Counted from the first letter of the stretch, positions 1-12,430 are shown. The stretch: DNA of 64,000 bases from Cymbidium sinense (GCA_021442155.1 CM038216.1:160565983-160629982), one strand, 5' to 3'. The notes: a model not told the origin generated them from the sequence alone. Made by a program: numbers and translations.

Positions 1-837
1 ATTGTTCTTATTATGGTTTTGGTTTTATATTTTTATTTTAATTCAATTCTTTGTTCATTTAATTTTGGCTTTAAGTTAATTTTATTTGTTGGTTAATATT
101 TATGTTGTGTTTATTATATGTTTGTTTTATATTTATATTTTGTGTAATCCATGTTCAATGTATATTTACTTTATATTTATGTTAGGTTTAGTAATTTAGA
201 TTAAAGTTTTACATTTTAGTTTATTTTAATTACTTAAATAATTCATCACATTTTAATTTCATAATGCATTGACTTATATGTTTTCAATTAATTTGATTTT
301 AATCACATTCATATAATCATTTCATTTCATTATGAAGTTTGGATTAATTTTATTGGCCTCAACTTATCATTCCATTTATTGGTTTAGGTCAGTTCATTAT
401 ATGCTATGGATTTAATTTTCTAAGTTTCAAATTATGTTAGTATAATTAATTTATTTGATTATATTTGTTATTGCTTTAAGATTATATAGTTCATTCATGT
501 TGAATGAGTTCAGAGGGTTTATTTGTCAATGAAATTTATATTTAGATCTAAATTTATTGGCTAACCTTAATCCTAATTTGTTAAAGTGATTATTTAATTA
601 ATTTTCATTCCTTTAATCACTTCATTAAGTTTCTTTAAATATATAATCAATTGATTTTATTAACATCAGAGGATTAGACAATTTCTTTTGAGTGGTATGA
701 AGTTAATTGAAATGTTCTAAATTGATTTTGGAAAGTTTTATAATTTTTTGATTTAATATTTAATGTAATTGACATAGGGATTTGGAAATTCAATAACTCC
801 CACTATATATGTTAATTAGCCTTGAAAGTTTTATGAC
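1..837. other. AT-rich non-coding DNA
   Basis: T-rich sequence with stops in every frame and no recognisable protein, RNA gene or repeat boundary. It reads like the interior of an old LTR or intergenic DNA. I see nothing specific in it. Confidence 0.6.
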
Positions 838-1830
838 AAATGGTTCATTTCTAATTTGATTTACTTAAAATTTCATCTTGATCCTGCGTCATTTTGGCGG
901 CACACATAGTTTTGATTCAAGCCATCTGATTGAAGATCGGATGGCTTAGATCGCCTTGTGGATTCCTATAGGGATAAAAATCATAGAGTCTGACTAAATC
1001 AAAACCTTCCATTCCAAATAGAAGGAATGGACGATAGAGATTGTTTCTCCTTCAACGATTGTGAAAGCAGTGAGCCGTCAATCAATTCAAGGAGATTTCT
1101 AGTGATCCGGTTGGTGAACTTTGCCGACTTTGTCCATAAAATCATCATTGAATTGAATAGAAGGCGTCTATATGGTTTGATCTCCTTGAGATCAAATCCA
1201 TTTCAAAAGATTTAAAATCAAAGCTTAGGAGGTCAGGTTTGGTGTGTACCTCGTTTGTGGCAATCTCAAGTGATGGGGTTGACTTGGTTAGCTTTGGAAT
1301 GATGCAACGAGCCTCTAGAAAGAAGTTGAGTTGCCTCCTCTTAGATCAACTTATGGACAAAAGCATGGATGATTCTAGCTTGGTCATTTTTTCAAAGGCT
1401 TTGGGGATCTGGGAAAGGTTATGCTCAACTTCATTTCACTCGTGGAAGGTGATGGAATGCTTAATTTGGCATGAGATGATCTCTCTCTTCTTTCGCCTTT
1501 AGAGGCTGAGAGCCTCTTTATGCCTTTCCTCTCTCTCTTGGTTGGCAAGGGTGATTGCCAACCTTGGAGGCTAGCTCCAAGGGTGATCAACTAATTTACA
1601 ACTATCTAGAGGTGCTGAGATGGAAGAACAAGGAGAGAGAATGGATTGGGGATAAATCCTTATCTTCATGCATCTCCTTCTTATCATGGCATATTCCTTT
1701 TTTTTGGATTGACTTGGACTTGATTAGGTTGCTTAAGATTAGTTTTCAATCACCCTTAACCCATCATAGAATGGGTTTAGATGTGTTCCAAGGCATTTGG
1801 TTTAAGTTTGGGTTCAAAGGTATCATTTAA
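838..1830. other. Less AT-rich island with a cluster of short perfect hairpins
   Basis: This stretch is visibly less AT-rich than its surroundings. Perfect or near-perfect inverted repeats include TCCATTCC/GGAATGGA at 1008-1031, AGAGGCT/AGCCTCT at 1501-1517, GGTTGGCA/TGCCAACC at 1540-1563 and CCTTGGAG/CTCCAAGG at 1562-1582. A looser one (AAGCCATC/GATGGCTT) lies near 918-946. Short open frames occur on both strands (for example 1027-1215 and 1555-1830), but none resembles a known protein and the hairpins cross them. It could be the leader or LTR of an old retroelement, or a structured RNA; I cannot tell which. Confidence 0.45.
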
Positions 1831-2900
1831 AAATTCATTTATCTAGGTTGTCTTGGAATAGTCCATTTGGTTGATTAACATTAAATTGATACTTCAATTA
1901 GAATAATTTAATCATTTAAGATGTTGTTAATCAAAGATTTTAATGGAATTTGAAGTTTATGATTTGATTTACCTTGCTGAACTCATTATTTGAGTAAGTA
2001 AGTTGGGTTGAATTGAATTGAATCAAATAATGTGCTTGTTTCAATTACAATGTATTTTCTTTTCAATTATGACGATCTACACATTTAGACATGGATTGGA
2101 TTATTCAATTCCATTTACATTTGGTTTAAAACTCAATTTGGCCCATTTAATGGGTTGGGTTTGGATTCATTTAAGTTAAATATCTATATTGGATAAATTG
2201 AGCCTAATGATTAGTTAATTTACATTCATTAATCATTACTAACTAATTTTGTACAATTAATTTGGATTAATTTTGATTTGATTTGGATTTGAATATAATA
2301 GGGTCCATTTTAGCCCATTTAGGTCAAATGGCCTATTTAGCCTAATTAAGGCCTCATTAGATTTATATTCTCTTAAATTCAAGTTTAAACATGAACATAT
2401 TATCATTTAAATCATTTGGTCAAATTTTGGTGGGTTGACCTTTTCCTTGATGGGACCCACATAAGTCAACCCTTTGCCAAAAGGGTTGACCTTTTTGTTT
2501 GATCTAGATTTAGATTTGATTTGAATTTCTTTGGATTTATTTAAATTTTATTTAAATTTCTTTTGGATTTAATTAATTTTGAGCTTAAGTAGGGTAATTA
2601 GGTTAATCACCTTGCTTTAAACTCAAATGAATTCAAGTTTTAAGTGAAATGTGTTTGATTTAATTTATGTCTGAGTTTTGAGTTGAGTCTACCTAAATCT
2701 ATTAGGTTAGATGAAATCTAAAGAGGAAGCACTAGATCACTAAGTGTAATATTCTAAGTACTTAATTAAGAAACTCCTAATTTAAGATTAGATGTCTTAA
2801 TTATTAATTTTAAAAATAATATTAACTTCATTCAAAAATGAGATCAATATTATACATATGAATTTATAATTAAAATTACTCAAATATCTAAAAAAAAATC
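1831..2900. repeat. AT-rich stretch with LTR-like word usage
   Basis: No gene is seen. Phrases such as 'ttaggtcaaatggcc' (about 2320-2335) and 'aatttggcccatttaatggg' (about 2134-2153) resemble the vocabulary of the LTR-like repeat family at 28320-29325 and 50790-51640. This may be a diverged member of that family. The similarity is of words, not an alignment I can quantify. Confidence 0.3.
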
Positions 2901-3179
2901 TTTCATCTAGTAGATCGTCACACAGCTCCGACCAAAGAAAAATAATAATCGCATCCCGCTTTCCTTAACTTCTTCAAAACTCCCAATCAAAACTGACCTC
3001 CGCCTCTCATGTGAGCGAATCCAGTCACTGGCGTGAATCTATCAGGCCAAAGCCGAGGTTATCTCCCTATCGATGCCTCTCGAGGTCAAAGCCTCACCCT
3101 AAAGCTCGACGACGTGAGACTTGCATCCTCACTTCTCAAAGCTGAAATCCCTACATCTGTTGCATGCACGACCCAGCTT

Positions 3180-3474
3180 AGCTCGACCACCTGATCTTGA
3201 AGAAAATGACATTGACCTCTTGTTTTGCATCAACGGTGAGGAGATTCCATGTGTATGCTCTAGAATCGTTGCTCTTTCTACGTACTGTACGGAGGCTTTT
3301 TTAGACCTGTCACGAGCACATCAACTACATCCATAACAGCATCTCTGCCCGTGTTATGCGCACCGTCAAAGCTTTCAGTCGTGGCACTTGCCTTAATGAC
3401 AACCCACCGGACACCATCCTCGATGTCCTTGCTATTGTCAAACTGTACAACTATGAGGCTTCCTTTGATGTAGT
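3180..3474 (+). pseudogene. Broken ETO1-like BTB domain fragment
   Basis: Two overlapping frames encode pieces that fit the BTB domain of ETHYLENE OVERPRODUCER 1-like proteins, the CUL3 adaptors that target type-2 ACC synthases for degradation. The first frame (about 3200-3300) reads DIDLLFCINGEEIPCV, matching the family pattern 'D-x-SFCI-x-EEI-x-CVR'. The second (about 3317-3474) reads HINYIHNSISARVMRTVKAF and then NDNPPDTILDVLAIVKLYNY, matching 'INF-x-N-x-ISVEGMR...FSRT...FPP-x-x-x-LELL'. A frameshift near 3305-3320 separates them. The tetratricopeptide part of ETO1 is absent. The fragment stops where the Copia-1 target duplication begins (3475), and I could not recognise its continuation beyond 12665. 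The shift and lack of a plausible start make it a pseudogene. Family assignment is moderate; another BTB protein is possible. Confidence 0.5.
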
Positions 3475-3479
3475 GGATG

Positions 3480-3611
3480 TATTACGAATAATGGGAATAA
3501 AAGTTACCTAATACAGCCCAGAATAGCCATATATATAACGTCGGGTATTATAGAAAAATAGAAAAGAAATTAAACTAGAGTGAGAGAGGCAGCCAAGGAT
3601 CAGCTTTAATA
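3480..3611 (-). repeat. Copia-1 left (3') LTR
   Basis: A 132-bp LTR bounded by TATTA at the outer end and TTTAATA at the inner end. On the minus strand it is immediately preceded by a purine-rich tract (revcomp of 3612-3627, ending TTGAGAGGGAG), the expected polypurine tract. It shares several blocks with 12483-12660, including 'gaaattaaactagag' and 'agaggcag'. Confidence 0.75.
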
Positions 3612-3699
3612 CTCCCTCTCAAGATGGACGATAGGTATTATAATTGGCCATCTTGGATACTAGGAAAGAGAGCCACCTGAGAGGTAAAGACTTGGTGAA

Positions 3700-5418
3700 T
3701 AAATCAGCTAACTGATATTCTAAGTTGTGGACAACAGCTTGATTGATCTTTCAGATACTTTATCATGAATGAAATGATAGTCGAGTTCTATGTATTTGAT
3801 CCTCTCCTCTCATGAAAAATGGGATTAGTAGTTATATGTACAGCCGCTTGATTGTTGTAAAAAATGAGAGTTGGAAGAGAAAGACATACCTTCAAATCTC
3901 TTAGTACTTGAGTTAACCAGATTACTTCACTTGTTACTGTGGCAAGAGCTCGATATTCCACTTCCGCTGATGATCTTGAGGCAGTACTTTGTTTCTTTGC
4001 TTTCCACGAGATCAATGATTCTCCGAGAGCACACAATATCTTGTAATAGATCTCCTAGTGGCTGTGCATGTGCCCCAGTCGACATCTGAAAAGGTTTTAA
4101 GCTGCATTTTAATATTAGTAGGGAATAATAAACCTTGGCCGGGGTTGGATTTTAAATATCATAGGAGACGTTGAGCAATAAATGGCTAAGTTAATGAACA
4201 ATAAATGTTATGTCAGGTCTGGAAAGTGCGAGGTATAACAACCTCCCTATAAGGCATCTATATTGTGAGGCATCAGCCAGAGGTTCACCCTCAGTTTGGT
4301 TCAATTATTTTCTAGGAACCATAAGTACTTGAACAGGTTTGCAGGCAAGTAATCCCATATCATTTAACAATTGCAATGTGTAGTGTCACTAGGATAATTC
4401 AATACCTATTTATGAATGTATAATTTTGAAGCCGAGGAAGAACTTTAATTCTCCTAGATCTTTAAGTTAAACTAAGAGTGAAGGAACTCCTTTGCATGAG
4501 CCATAAGAGTGATAGAAGGATCCACAATGATGATATCACAACTTATACAAGTAAAACCACTAGATTTGATCCTTCTCTTTGGTATATAAGAAGTAGTCAC
4601 ACTTAGATTGAACAAATCCATATTTAATGAGGCAGATGATAGCTTAGAATACTCGCCAAGAGGATTGCTTAAGCGTATAGATGGATTTGTGAAGTTTACA
4701 AACCTTATGTTTGTTGGAATCAACAATCTCCCTCTGTATATCTCTCAAGGTAATTCCATATAGACTTTCTCATATAACTCTCCATGAAGAAAGACATTGG
4801 TAATATCAAGTTGATTTAAAATCCAGTTTTTAGAAGCAACAATGCCCAAAAGATTCTTAATAGTCACAATTTTGGCCTCAGGAGAGGAAGTTTCATCGAA
4901 GTCAACTCCCTTGTCGACTATATCCTTTGGCAACAAGGTGAGCTTTGTGTTTGTTCAGACTTTTGTCTAAATTGTATTTTATTTTGTATGTTCACTCCAA
5001 ATTGGTTGTTTGACAAGAGATAAATCAACTTAGGTCCAAGTTTTATTGGTTAGAGCCTTGATTTCTTCCTTCATGGCTTTTTGCCAATAAGGAATTTTCG
5101 AAGCCTAATGATAGAAAGTGGGTTCATAGTGCAAGGATATATTTAGGATGAAATTCTTGTTCTAAGAGGGTAAATGATCATAGCCAACATAATTCAAAAT
5201 AGAATATTTGACTCCGCCTTGAGTTTGGCTATTTCTTTTAGCCACTGAGTCACAACGATATTCTTTAAGGTATCTAAGAGTTTTGTGAATTCTGTAGACC
5301 TTCTTACATTAATTTCATCATGAGTTGAAGTGTTGTGCTCAATTTGTTGTGTGGTGTTAATGTATAATGTCCAGTTATTATCTTGAATAGCAACAACTAA
5401 GGAAATTTCAGAGAAAGG
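3700..5418 (-). pseudogene. Copia-1 reverse transcriptase and RNase H remnant
   Basis: The minus strand encodes, from high to low coordinate, the linker upstream of RT (NPFSEIS at about 5400-5418), the start of RT (KAMKEEIKALTNKTW around 5050), the RT block NWILNQLDITNVFLHGELYE (about 4760-4830) and the RNase H block SWKAKKQSTASRSSAEVEYR (about 3930-3990), the usual Ty1/Copia signature. The RT active-site region, normally YVDD, is eroded to an unrecognisable CDIIIVDPS near 4540. Multiple stops and frame changes break it. These domains would copy the element's RNA into DNA in virus-like particles. Confidence 0.85.
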
Positions 5419-8400
5419 ATTGTGTAATTCCCATCTTTAGATATATCAGAGTAGAAAGAAAAAAAGTAAAAAAAAAGCTTAAAATCCAATAAAAGTAAAA
5501 AAGTATCATAGAAGTTCTTTGATTAGCATCTTAACCTTTATTTGTAAGGTTTGATGGCTATAGAAATGGCTACAACAGGAATAACAAATAAAAGAAATAC
5601 AAGTACCGACATGATAAGTAGCTTTTATATAAATACATTCAAATGCCATTATTTGGCAGTAAAGATGATCCTTTATTGGTGTAGCCTTTTATATAAAGCA
5701 ACTTATTGGGCTACTTGGTTAGTTTGTTGAATGAGTCCTTCGTGTTGTACATTAGACAAGTAGAATTTACTTTTTTAGTTTATTTGGTTTATTTCTAATC
5801 ATGTTTTTAGCTAGTTCTAACATTATTAGATTGCTTCTTATTATGTTAGGTGGGGAAATTCAACATTATCATAAGTTTCATGTCTTTTCTCCTTATTTTC
5901 TTATTCATGTACAAGTATATTATGTTCTTCCAGTTATTCCTTTATGTGAGTGCATTATGGCAAATTTGAGGAAGTATCTTTGTGCATTCTTAGAGTGCAC
6001 AAGTCCTTATATATAGTCACATGGCTAGCAAATTATTAACTCCATGAGCCCCATTGCTTATGCAAAGTAATTTTGATGATAACAAACATATGATTTGATG
6101 AAACTAATGATTTATTTTAAATGTTTCACGAAGCTCATCAAACCTAATTTGTTCAATCAAATTTGGAAAGTCAATATCATCATGGACTAGAGTAGTTTGG
6201 GAATCTTCCTAGGTTTTGTAATAAAAGACAAATTATAGCTCAATGACATGAAAATAATGGCTAAAATATTATCATACCATTTATTTTGTTTTTTTTTAAA
6301 TTTTGTTATATTTTATTTGCAATAATTTTTCAACATTCATTAAATTATCTTTTTTGAATAATTTGACTAGTTCCATTAGTTTAAGTCTTATTCATTAATT
6401 TATAAGGTTTGATGGCTATGGAACTAACTACAATAATAATTACATAACTTTAATAGTCAAGCACTCTAGTCACTCAACCATAGGTTATTTTCATTAAGCT
6501 CATGCAAAAATTGACCACAACAATCTTGTAATATGTTCTTGGTCAAATATAAGTATGAGAGAGTTAATTAGGTCTAATTTTGGTCATTTTATGATTCAAT
6601 TAAAATTAAGTCAAATGAGCTCACCCAAACTAGTTGATATACGAGTTCATATGTTATTGTCATGCTCAAATAGATATATGATCTGTCAATTACGATAATT
6701 TAACCCAATTGACCTAAATTAACCTATTTCACCAATTTGCCAAATTAGCCATAAACCTTTAAATTACTTAGACAAAATGGACAAATAAACTCTTCTGAAA
6801 TCCTAAGCATAGTTTAAGCATTATTAAAGCAAGTTGCCCAATGAATCAAACTGAATTAGAAAAATAATGTATTAATATCCATTAAAGTCTACAACCTTTT
6901 CAGATGGTTGATTGAATCAACCTAATCGTGATATCTAATAAAATTCTCAAAATTTATTACTATTAAGGATGTCATAGACACATAATTAGTTCAAATCACA
7001 TTGATTTTACCCCTATAATGTGGTTAGCCATACCAAATGGGCCAACATGGCCCTTTATGTGATGAAATAGGGACACTTGTGTTTATGATGGAACTAGAGC
7101 CATAAATAGTTGAATCAGTTTAAACCCACAAAAGTGGTTATAGCCATGACTCTTAGAAACACTTATGTAGTTCAATTTAAGTAGATCAAGGAATCTTATT
7201 TGAATTAAATACGTTGATATGAGAATTCAATTTGACCAAATTCTCATACTTGTATAAAAAAATAATTATCCTAATAATTATCTTTGAAATTACCATCTCA
7301 TAATATATAGTAGGGAGTTATGGAAGTTAAAGTGGATAAATCAAATTAAAAAAGATATACATGATATTTAAGGACCAATAGATTTAATCAATTCCTTCAT
7401 CAATTAACCATATTTACTACTCTTCTGTGGTGTTTATTTTTGGATGCACTAGGTGGACACCACGTAGATTGTAGCGGGTACTTATTGAAGTAATCTGGTG
7501 TGAAATTAAGGCATGATGTACTATCTCAAAAGATAGAAACATCACCAGACAATGGACCTAATCACCTAATAAGGACTCCTAAGGTATGATGGTTCTTTAT
7601 ATATACCAAAGATCTTTCATCTGCTTTACATGGAAAGGTAAAGTAGGGTTTATTTTATGCCTAGTTCTAATGTTCTCTATGGAGGCAAGCCTCCATAGTT
7701 AATTACATCCTAGGAAATGAGATTTTCTAAGAATACTCTTGATTAAAGTAGTCAATTATTATTTCCAAAGATTTCAAGGTTAAGACTATTAAAGGATTGG
7801 TTATTTTGGAAAATAAAATGGGATTATTCAATTAGAAAGACTTATTTTGAAATCTAAAGGAAAGTAAGTAAGAAGTCCTCGTGATACTAGGAAGCCTAGT
7901 GAGCACTCTAACCTATCCTATGGTGAGGCTTTATATTTTTGAAAGTGAGAGGATTTATTTTGTTTGAGTTGAAATTTTATTATATTGCTCGGGATTATAA
8001 TCCACCAACACAAGAGTGTGAAAATGCCTAAGAGGTGAGGATTTATGCTCATAGCCCAAGGTAAACAAGTGACCTCGGATCCTAAATCTAAGACGCTTCA
8101 ACACAAGTTAAAAGGAATAGACCCGTCCAACTCTTCTGGACTTACTTCCAACTGGAGTGATCATCAGCTAACTCCTCCTATGATTCAAAACCATATAGTC
8201 TGGTCTTATGTAATTGCATGATAGTTAGGCTTCTTATTTAATTGAAAAGAGACTAGAGTCTTAAACTCACTCCCTAAGAGACTACATTATGACTGGAATG
8301 AGCACATGACTTAGTCTAAAAATGTTAACTTTTACAAATTTTAAATTATTTTAACACATTCACTTGGACAATGGCTTTGGGATATTTTATGCTTAAATGC

Positions 8401-9910
8401 ATGATAAAATTTTGTTGTTGGCCAAATCAAAAGAGTATGAGGGTGAAGCTCCATCATAAAGGGTTTCTCTCATAGTGTCTTTGAAATGGAGGCCCTCAAG
8501 AGTGGTAATATAACATGCATGATGTATAACAAACAAATGCTAAGGGTTGCTAAATCTTTAATTTTTTTGATTATAACCTTGGCTTTATGATGAGGTTATG
8601 AGTTATTAATTACAGTAGAAAAATTAATTTTATCCTAAGAGCCTACCATATCCAAACCACACATTCAATCATCAATCGTTCAAAAACTATGAAAATCATG
8701 TTGTTCTTTATCCAATCTAAACAAAAAAATAATCATTTTTATAGACTACCATGAAAGAATAAGAGGTTGGTGCGACTAGGTACCATCATACACTGCAGAA
8801 AAGAGAAATTTGGGTAGTTGAGCTCTACCCTTATACAATCTGGAATTATAAAATAATAATTACAATTGATATTGAATACATGCTATGAGGTCTTAACTTC
8901 ATTTCCTTCTTTCTTCTTTCTTCTTCTTCTATGATTTGATTTGCTTCAAGGCATCACAAGGCCTCCCAGACTCTAGCCACCTTAAACCCCATAAAGGTTA
9001 GCTTAATATACATACAATTCCAAGCAGTTATATTTCATAAACTTATCTTAGTACCTTACACAAGGGTAACCAAGCCCACATATCCTAATATGGATTATGC
9101 TCAGGGACATAAGCAACCTGCAAAGAGAACATTTATATTTATTTTGAGTCTCTTAAGCATAATCCCTTGTAGAAAGTAAGATTAAGCTAATAATGGTGAC
9201 ATCTAGTTTATGAGTCATACACCCTAACGTCCAGTCTAAAATATTACATCACAAAATAAAACATAACATCACACATACACCATCCTAACTTAGGATTAAA
9301 ATTGGTGGCTTAGTTTTAATGTGTGTACTTTGGCTTTAATGTCGTATGTCTTAGTTAGGCTTTTGAATTATATTATTTTAAGTTTGTAATTACTCGAGTT
9401 AATATGATGGTTGGTTTCACTTCAAGTCATTTAAATAATTTGTAAATTTTAATTTATATTTTTGTTTGTTTCATTGAATTTATACTTAGCATCTAAGTAT
9501 AATAAAGAGAGGAAGAAGGCTTAACTCCTTCATCCTTACCTTAAGTTGTTTCTAGAAGCACATTTTATTATGATTTGGTTTCTTTAAGTGAAATATTAAT
9601 TAAATGTGTTATTAATCCTAATTATGGGTTAACCTTAAAAAATCATAATCAACATGAAAGGTATCTTAAGATTAATATGGTTGAATTACCATTATATAGA
9701 ACATGATAAACCATTCCTTTTCATCACTTAAAACATGCATATGATGTAACACTTAGTGTACCTTCACATACAACATATTTTGGCACACTTAAATGAATAT
9801 GGGTGCATACATTTGGAATTTGTAATTTACTTGATTGAATTATTTATGCATATAAATTAAAGCTCTATCCTAATTTTAATACAAATAGACATAATAAAAT
9901 TAAATAAGCT

Positions 9911-10545
9911 CGTGCCTTTGTTAACCGTGAGAGAAATGAAATGACTTCCTTGGGGCTACTTAAAGCTTCATATTCCTGTGATGTCCAAATAATATACTTA
10001 TTATCATTCAAACACTTGTAAATTCATATAATGAACTTACAAAAGAAAGCATTATCTTTACATGTAATGTATTTAATATGATTAAATGGTTGTGGATGCA
10101 TGTGTTTTTAATAGAAAAGAGGACTTCCATTTTCTAATCAAATACACATACATATGTATAAAAGGTGTAAGCAAGAACGAGTCGTTGTTTAAACTAGGGA
10201 AGTGAGATAATCAAATGACCACCTTGGAGCTACTTAAAGCCTCGTATTCCCGAGATGTCCAGATTATACACTTGCTATATTACATACACGTAAATGCATA
10301 AATAATTATAAGAATAGTAATCATGTGAAAAATTGTATTTTATTTGATAAAATTATTTATACATGTAATATAAAGCTCTATCCAAATTTCAATACAAATA
10401 TACATAAGATTGAAATTAAATAAGTGTGTGCCTTCATTAACCAGGGAAGTAAGATAATCAAATGACCTCCTTGGGGCTACTTAAAATCTCGTATTCCTAG
10501 GATGTCTAGACTATAAACTTATTATCATTCAAACATATATATATG
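9911..10545 (+). repeat. Three diverged copies of a roughly 250-bp tandem unit
   Basis: Each unit contains a version of 'CCTTGGGGCTACTTAAAG', then 'CGTATTCC', then 'GATGTCCAGA' and 'ACTTATTATCATTCAAAC'. The conserved block falls near 9952, 10226 and 10469, so the spacings are about 275 and 245 bp. The first and third are also preceded by related 'aaagctctatcc-aatttcaatacaaata' sequence. No coding potential is seen. This is the most organised part of the unknown insertion. Confidence 0.75.
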
Positions 10546-10568
10546 CCTAATAAGTTTATAGTCTAGAC
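10504..10568. repeat. Perfect 21-bp inverted repeat with 23-nt loop at the insertion's end
   Basis: 10504-10524 and 10548-10568 are exact reverse complements over 21 bp (arm: GTCTAGACTATAAACTTATTA). The left arm is part of the third tandem unit, whereas the right arm abuts the junction with Copia-1 at 10569. The right arm therefore looks like an inverted copy of the unit made at the edge of the insertion. Confidence 0.9.
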
Positions 10569-10569
10569 A

Positions 10570-12430
10570 AAAAAAATCTTCATGAAAAATAACATCACAG
10601 GAAATCAACACTTACCTTTTCTCTAGGCTATATAGCTTGTATCCTTTGATTCCGTGAGGGTATCCAACGAACACACATGGATCATCCTTGGGATCAATTT
10701 TTTTCTTTGTTTTGGCAAAGTAAGCATAAGCCAGGCCACCTAACACTTTAAAAATAGAGTAATCCACATCAGCATTATATAAGGTTTCATAAGAGGTTTT
10801 GTTTTCAAGAAGAGATGAGGGAGTTTGATTGATAAAAAAAGGTAGCAATCAAACACATTCATCCCAAAATTTAATGGAAATACCCGATTGGAAGTATAGG
10901 GCTCTAGCAACATTGAGAAGGCGTTGATGCTTTCTTTCCACAATCGAATTTGTTTGGGTATGGCGACAAAAGAAAATTGATGTATGTCTCCTTCCTTTTC
11001 AAAGAAATCAATCAAGTTAAGTTCTTTGGCATTATTAGAACTAAATATTTTAATCTTCAATAAAATTGGGTGTGTATCATGCTGAAAAATTTAGGAATAA
11101 TTTTGGAAACATCAAATTCGTGAGCAATCATCAACAAGAGTCAAAAAATATTGATATCCATTGTGACTTGGGACATGAATAGATCCCCAAATATCACTGT
11201 GAATGATATCAAAGATATTTTTAAACATATGATAGTGAGAAATTAAAAGTACCTTTTTTGGTTTAGCTAACACACACACATGACATGTATTTCCTTTATC
11301 ATCCTTTAATATTAAGATGTTCAATCTTCTTGTAGAAAGGATGACCAAGCCGATGGTGTATGGTAGAAGCTTACATTATTGAAGCTTTCCTGATTGCTTT
11401 CCTCAGTGTTAAGAATGTAGAGATTATTGTATATTTTACCCTTGCCAATCAAGCTCTTGTTCAGGTTATCCTGTATGAGAAAATGATTAGAGAAGATGGT
11501 TATCGATATCATTCGGTTATTCATAAGACTGCTAACTGAGAGAAGATTGAATTTGAATTCTGGTATATAAAGAACGTCATGCAGAATAAAGTTGGGATTT
11601 ATTCTGATATCCCAGAAAGTTTGACAGGAATCTTAGTATTGTTTGGGAGGGTAACAAAAGTTTTGGTGCTGTGTTTCAAATTAATAAATTGATCAACTTC
11701 GAGCAGATATGTTTAGCAACTCCCGCATCAATGATCCAGTGTTTATCAATTTCAATTTGGGGTGTGGAGGAGATAGAAGAACACATACCTGTGTAGTGGA
11801 CATTGTCTGTTTTATCTGAAATGTCAGAATTCTTAGTAGAGTTTGGCTTGGTTGATAGAAGATCTACTAGAAGCTGACATTACTTTCTGTCTAGGCTTTG
11901 AATTAGTTGATCTGTAGTCTTGTAGTTTTGTTGTTTCTCCTCTAAAACTTGTCTAATGATGGCATCGCAATCTTTGGAAATGTTACTTTGTCTTAGTTTG
12001 AAGCCTGGATGGTACCTGTGCAGCTTGTAGCATTTTTCTTTGGTATGTCCATGGATGTTGCAGTGTGTGCATCCCTTTATTTCTTGAATCTAAAGTCCCA
12101 TTATCATGAGGCTTCTCGTTCTTGATGGTGAAAGCTGCTTCTTCCATAGAGTTGATAGATTCTCTGGGGTTCCTCTTGCAAGATTAGAGAGAACACTTTG
12201 TTAATGGATGGAAGAGGGTCCATTAGAAGAATCTGTCCTCTAATGTGGCTGTAGCTATCATTCGGCCCCATTAAGAAACTAATAGTATACTCCATTTATG
12301 TGAAAGACGCGATGTTTTGAATTCCTCCACAAGTGCATTTTTGACAGCTACAAATGGGTATAAAATCGTTTAGCTCTTCCAAAATTCCTTTCAGCTTTGT
12401 GTAATATATTCCAATAGAATCTTATTCTTG
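10570..12430 (-). pseudogene. Copia-1 gag and integrase remnant
   Basis: Minus-strand pieces include gag (FLMGPNDSYSHIRGQILLMD at about 12215-12275, the UBN2-type gag signature of plant Copia elements), GAG-pre-integrase with its HHCC-type region near 11230-11300, integrase core (DIIHSDIWGSIHVPSHNGYQ, then LVDDCSR, about 11112-11215), and the integrase C-terminal part (SSLLENKTSYETLYN, then FVGYPHGIKGYKLYS, about 10620-10820). The order is that of Ty1/Copia. Stops and frame changes separate the pieces. Integrase would have inserted the cDNA; this copy cannot. Confidence 0.85.

Larger units (their letters stand above)
5419..10569. mobile_element. 5.15-kb non-coding insertion of unknown class inside Copia-1
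   Basis: The boundaries are inferred from the interrupted Copia-1 reading frame. On the minus strand the integrase tail ends HEDFF at about 10570, and the linker resumes PFSEIS at 5418, exactly the residues expected to be adjacent. The 5151 bp between them hold no protein I recognise. The only longer open frame (5801-6016, plus) is T-rich and unremarkable. The phrase 'aaggtttgatggctat' occurs twice (about 5549 and 6405). The right part carries a three-copy repeat and ends in a 21-bp inverted repeat. I see no clear target duplication, LTR pair or terminal inverted repeat joining the two ends. It may be a non-coding LTR derivative or several nested pieces. Confidence 0.6.

Noticed and set aside
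1027..1830. Open frames on both strands in the hairpin island
   Set aside because: Overlapping frames on opposite strands, no similarity to any family, and crossed by palindromes.
10504..10568. Helitron 3' end (hairpin before CTRR)
   Set aside because: The stem is longer than usual, the CTAG lies inside the arm and not after it, and there is no A-T target junction or matching 5' TC end.
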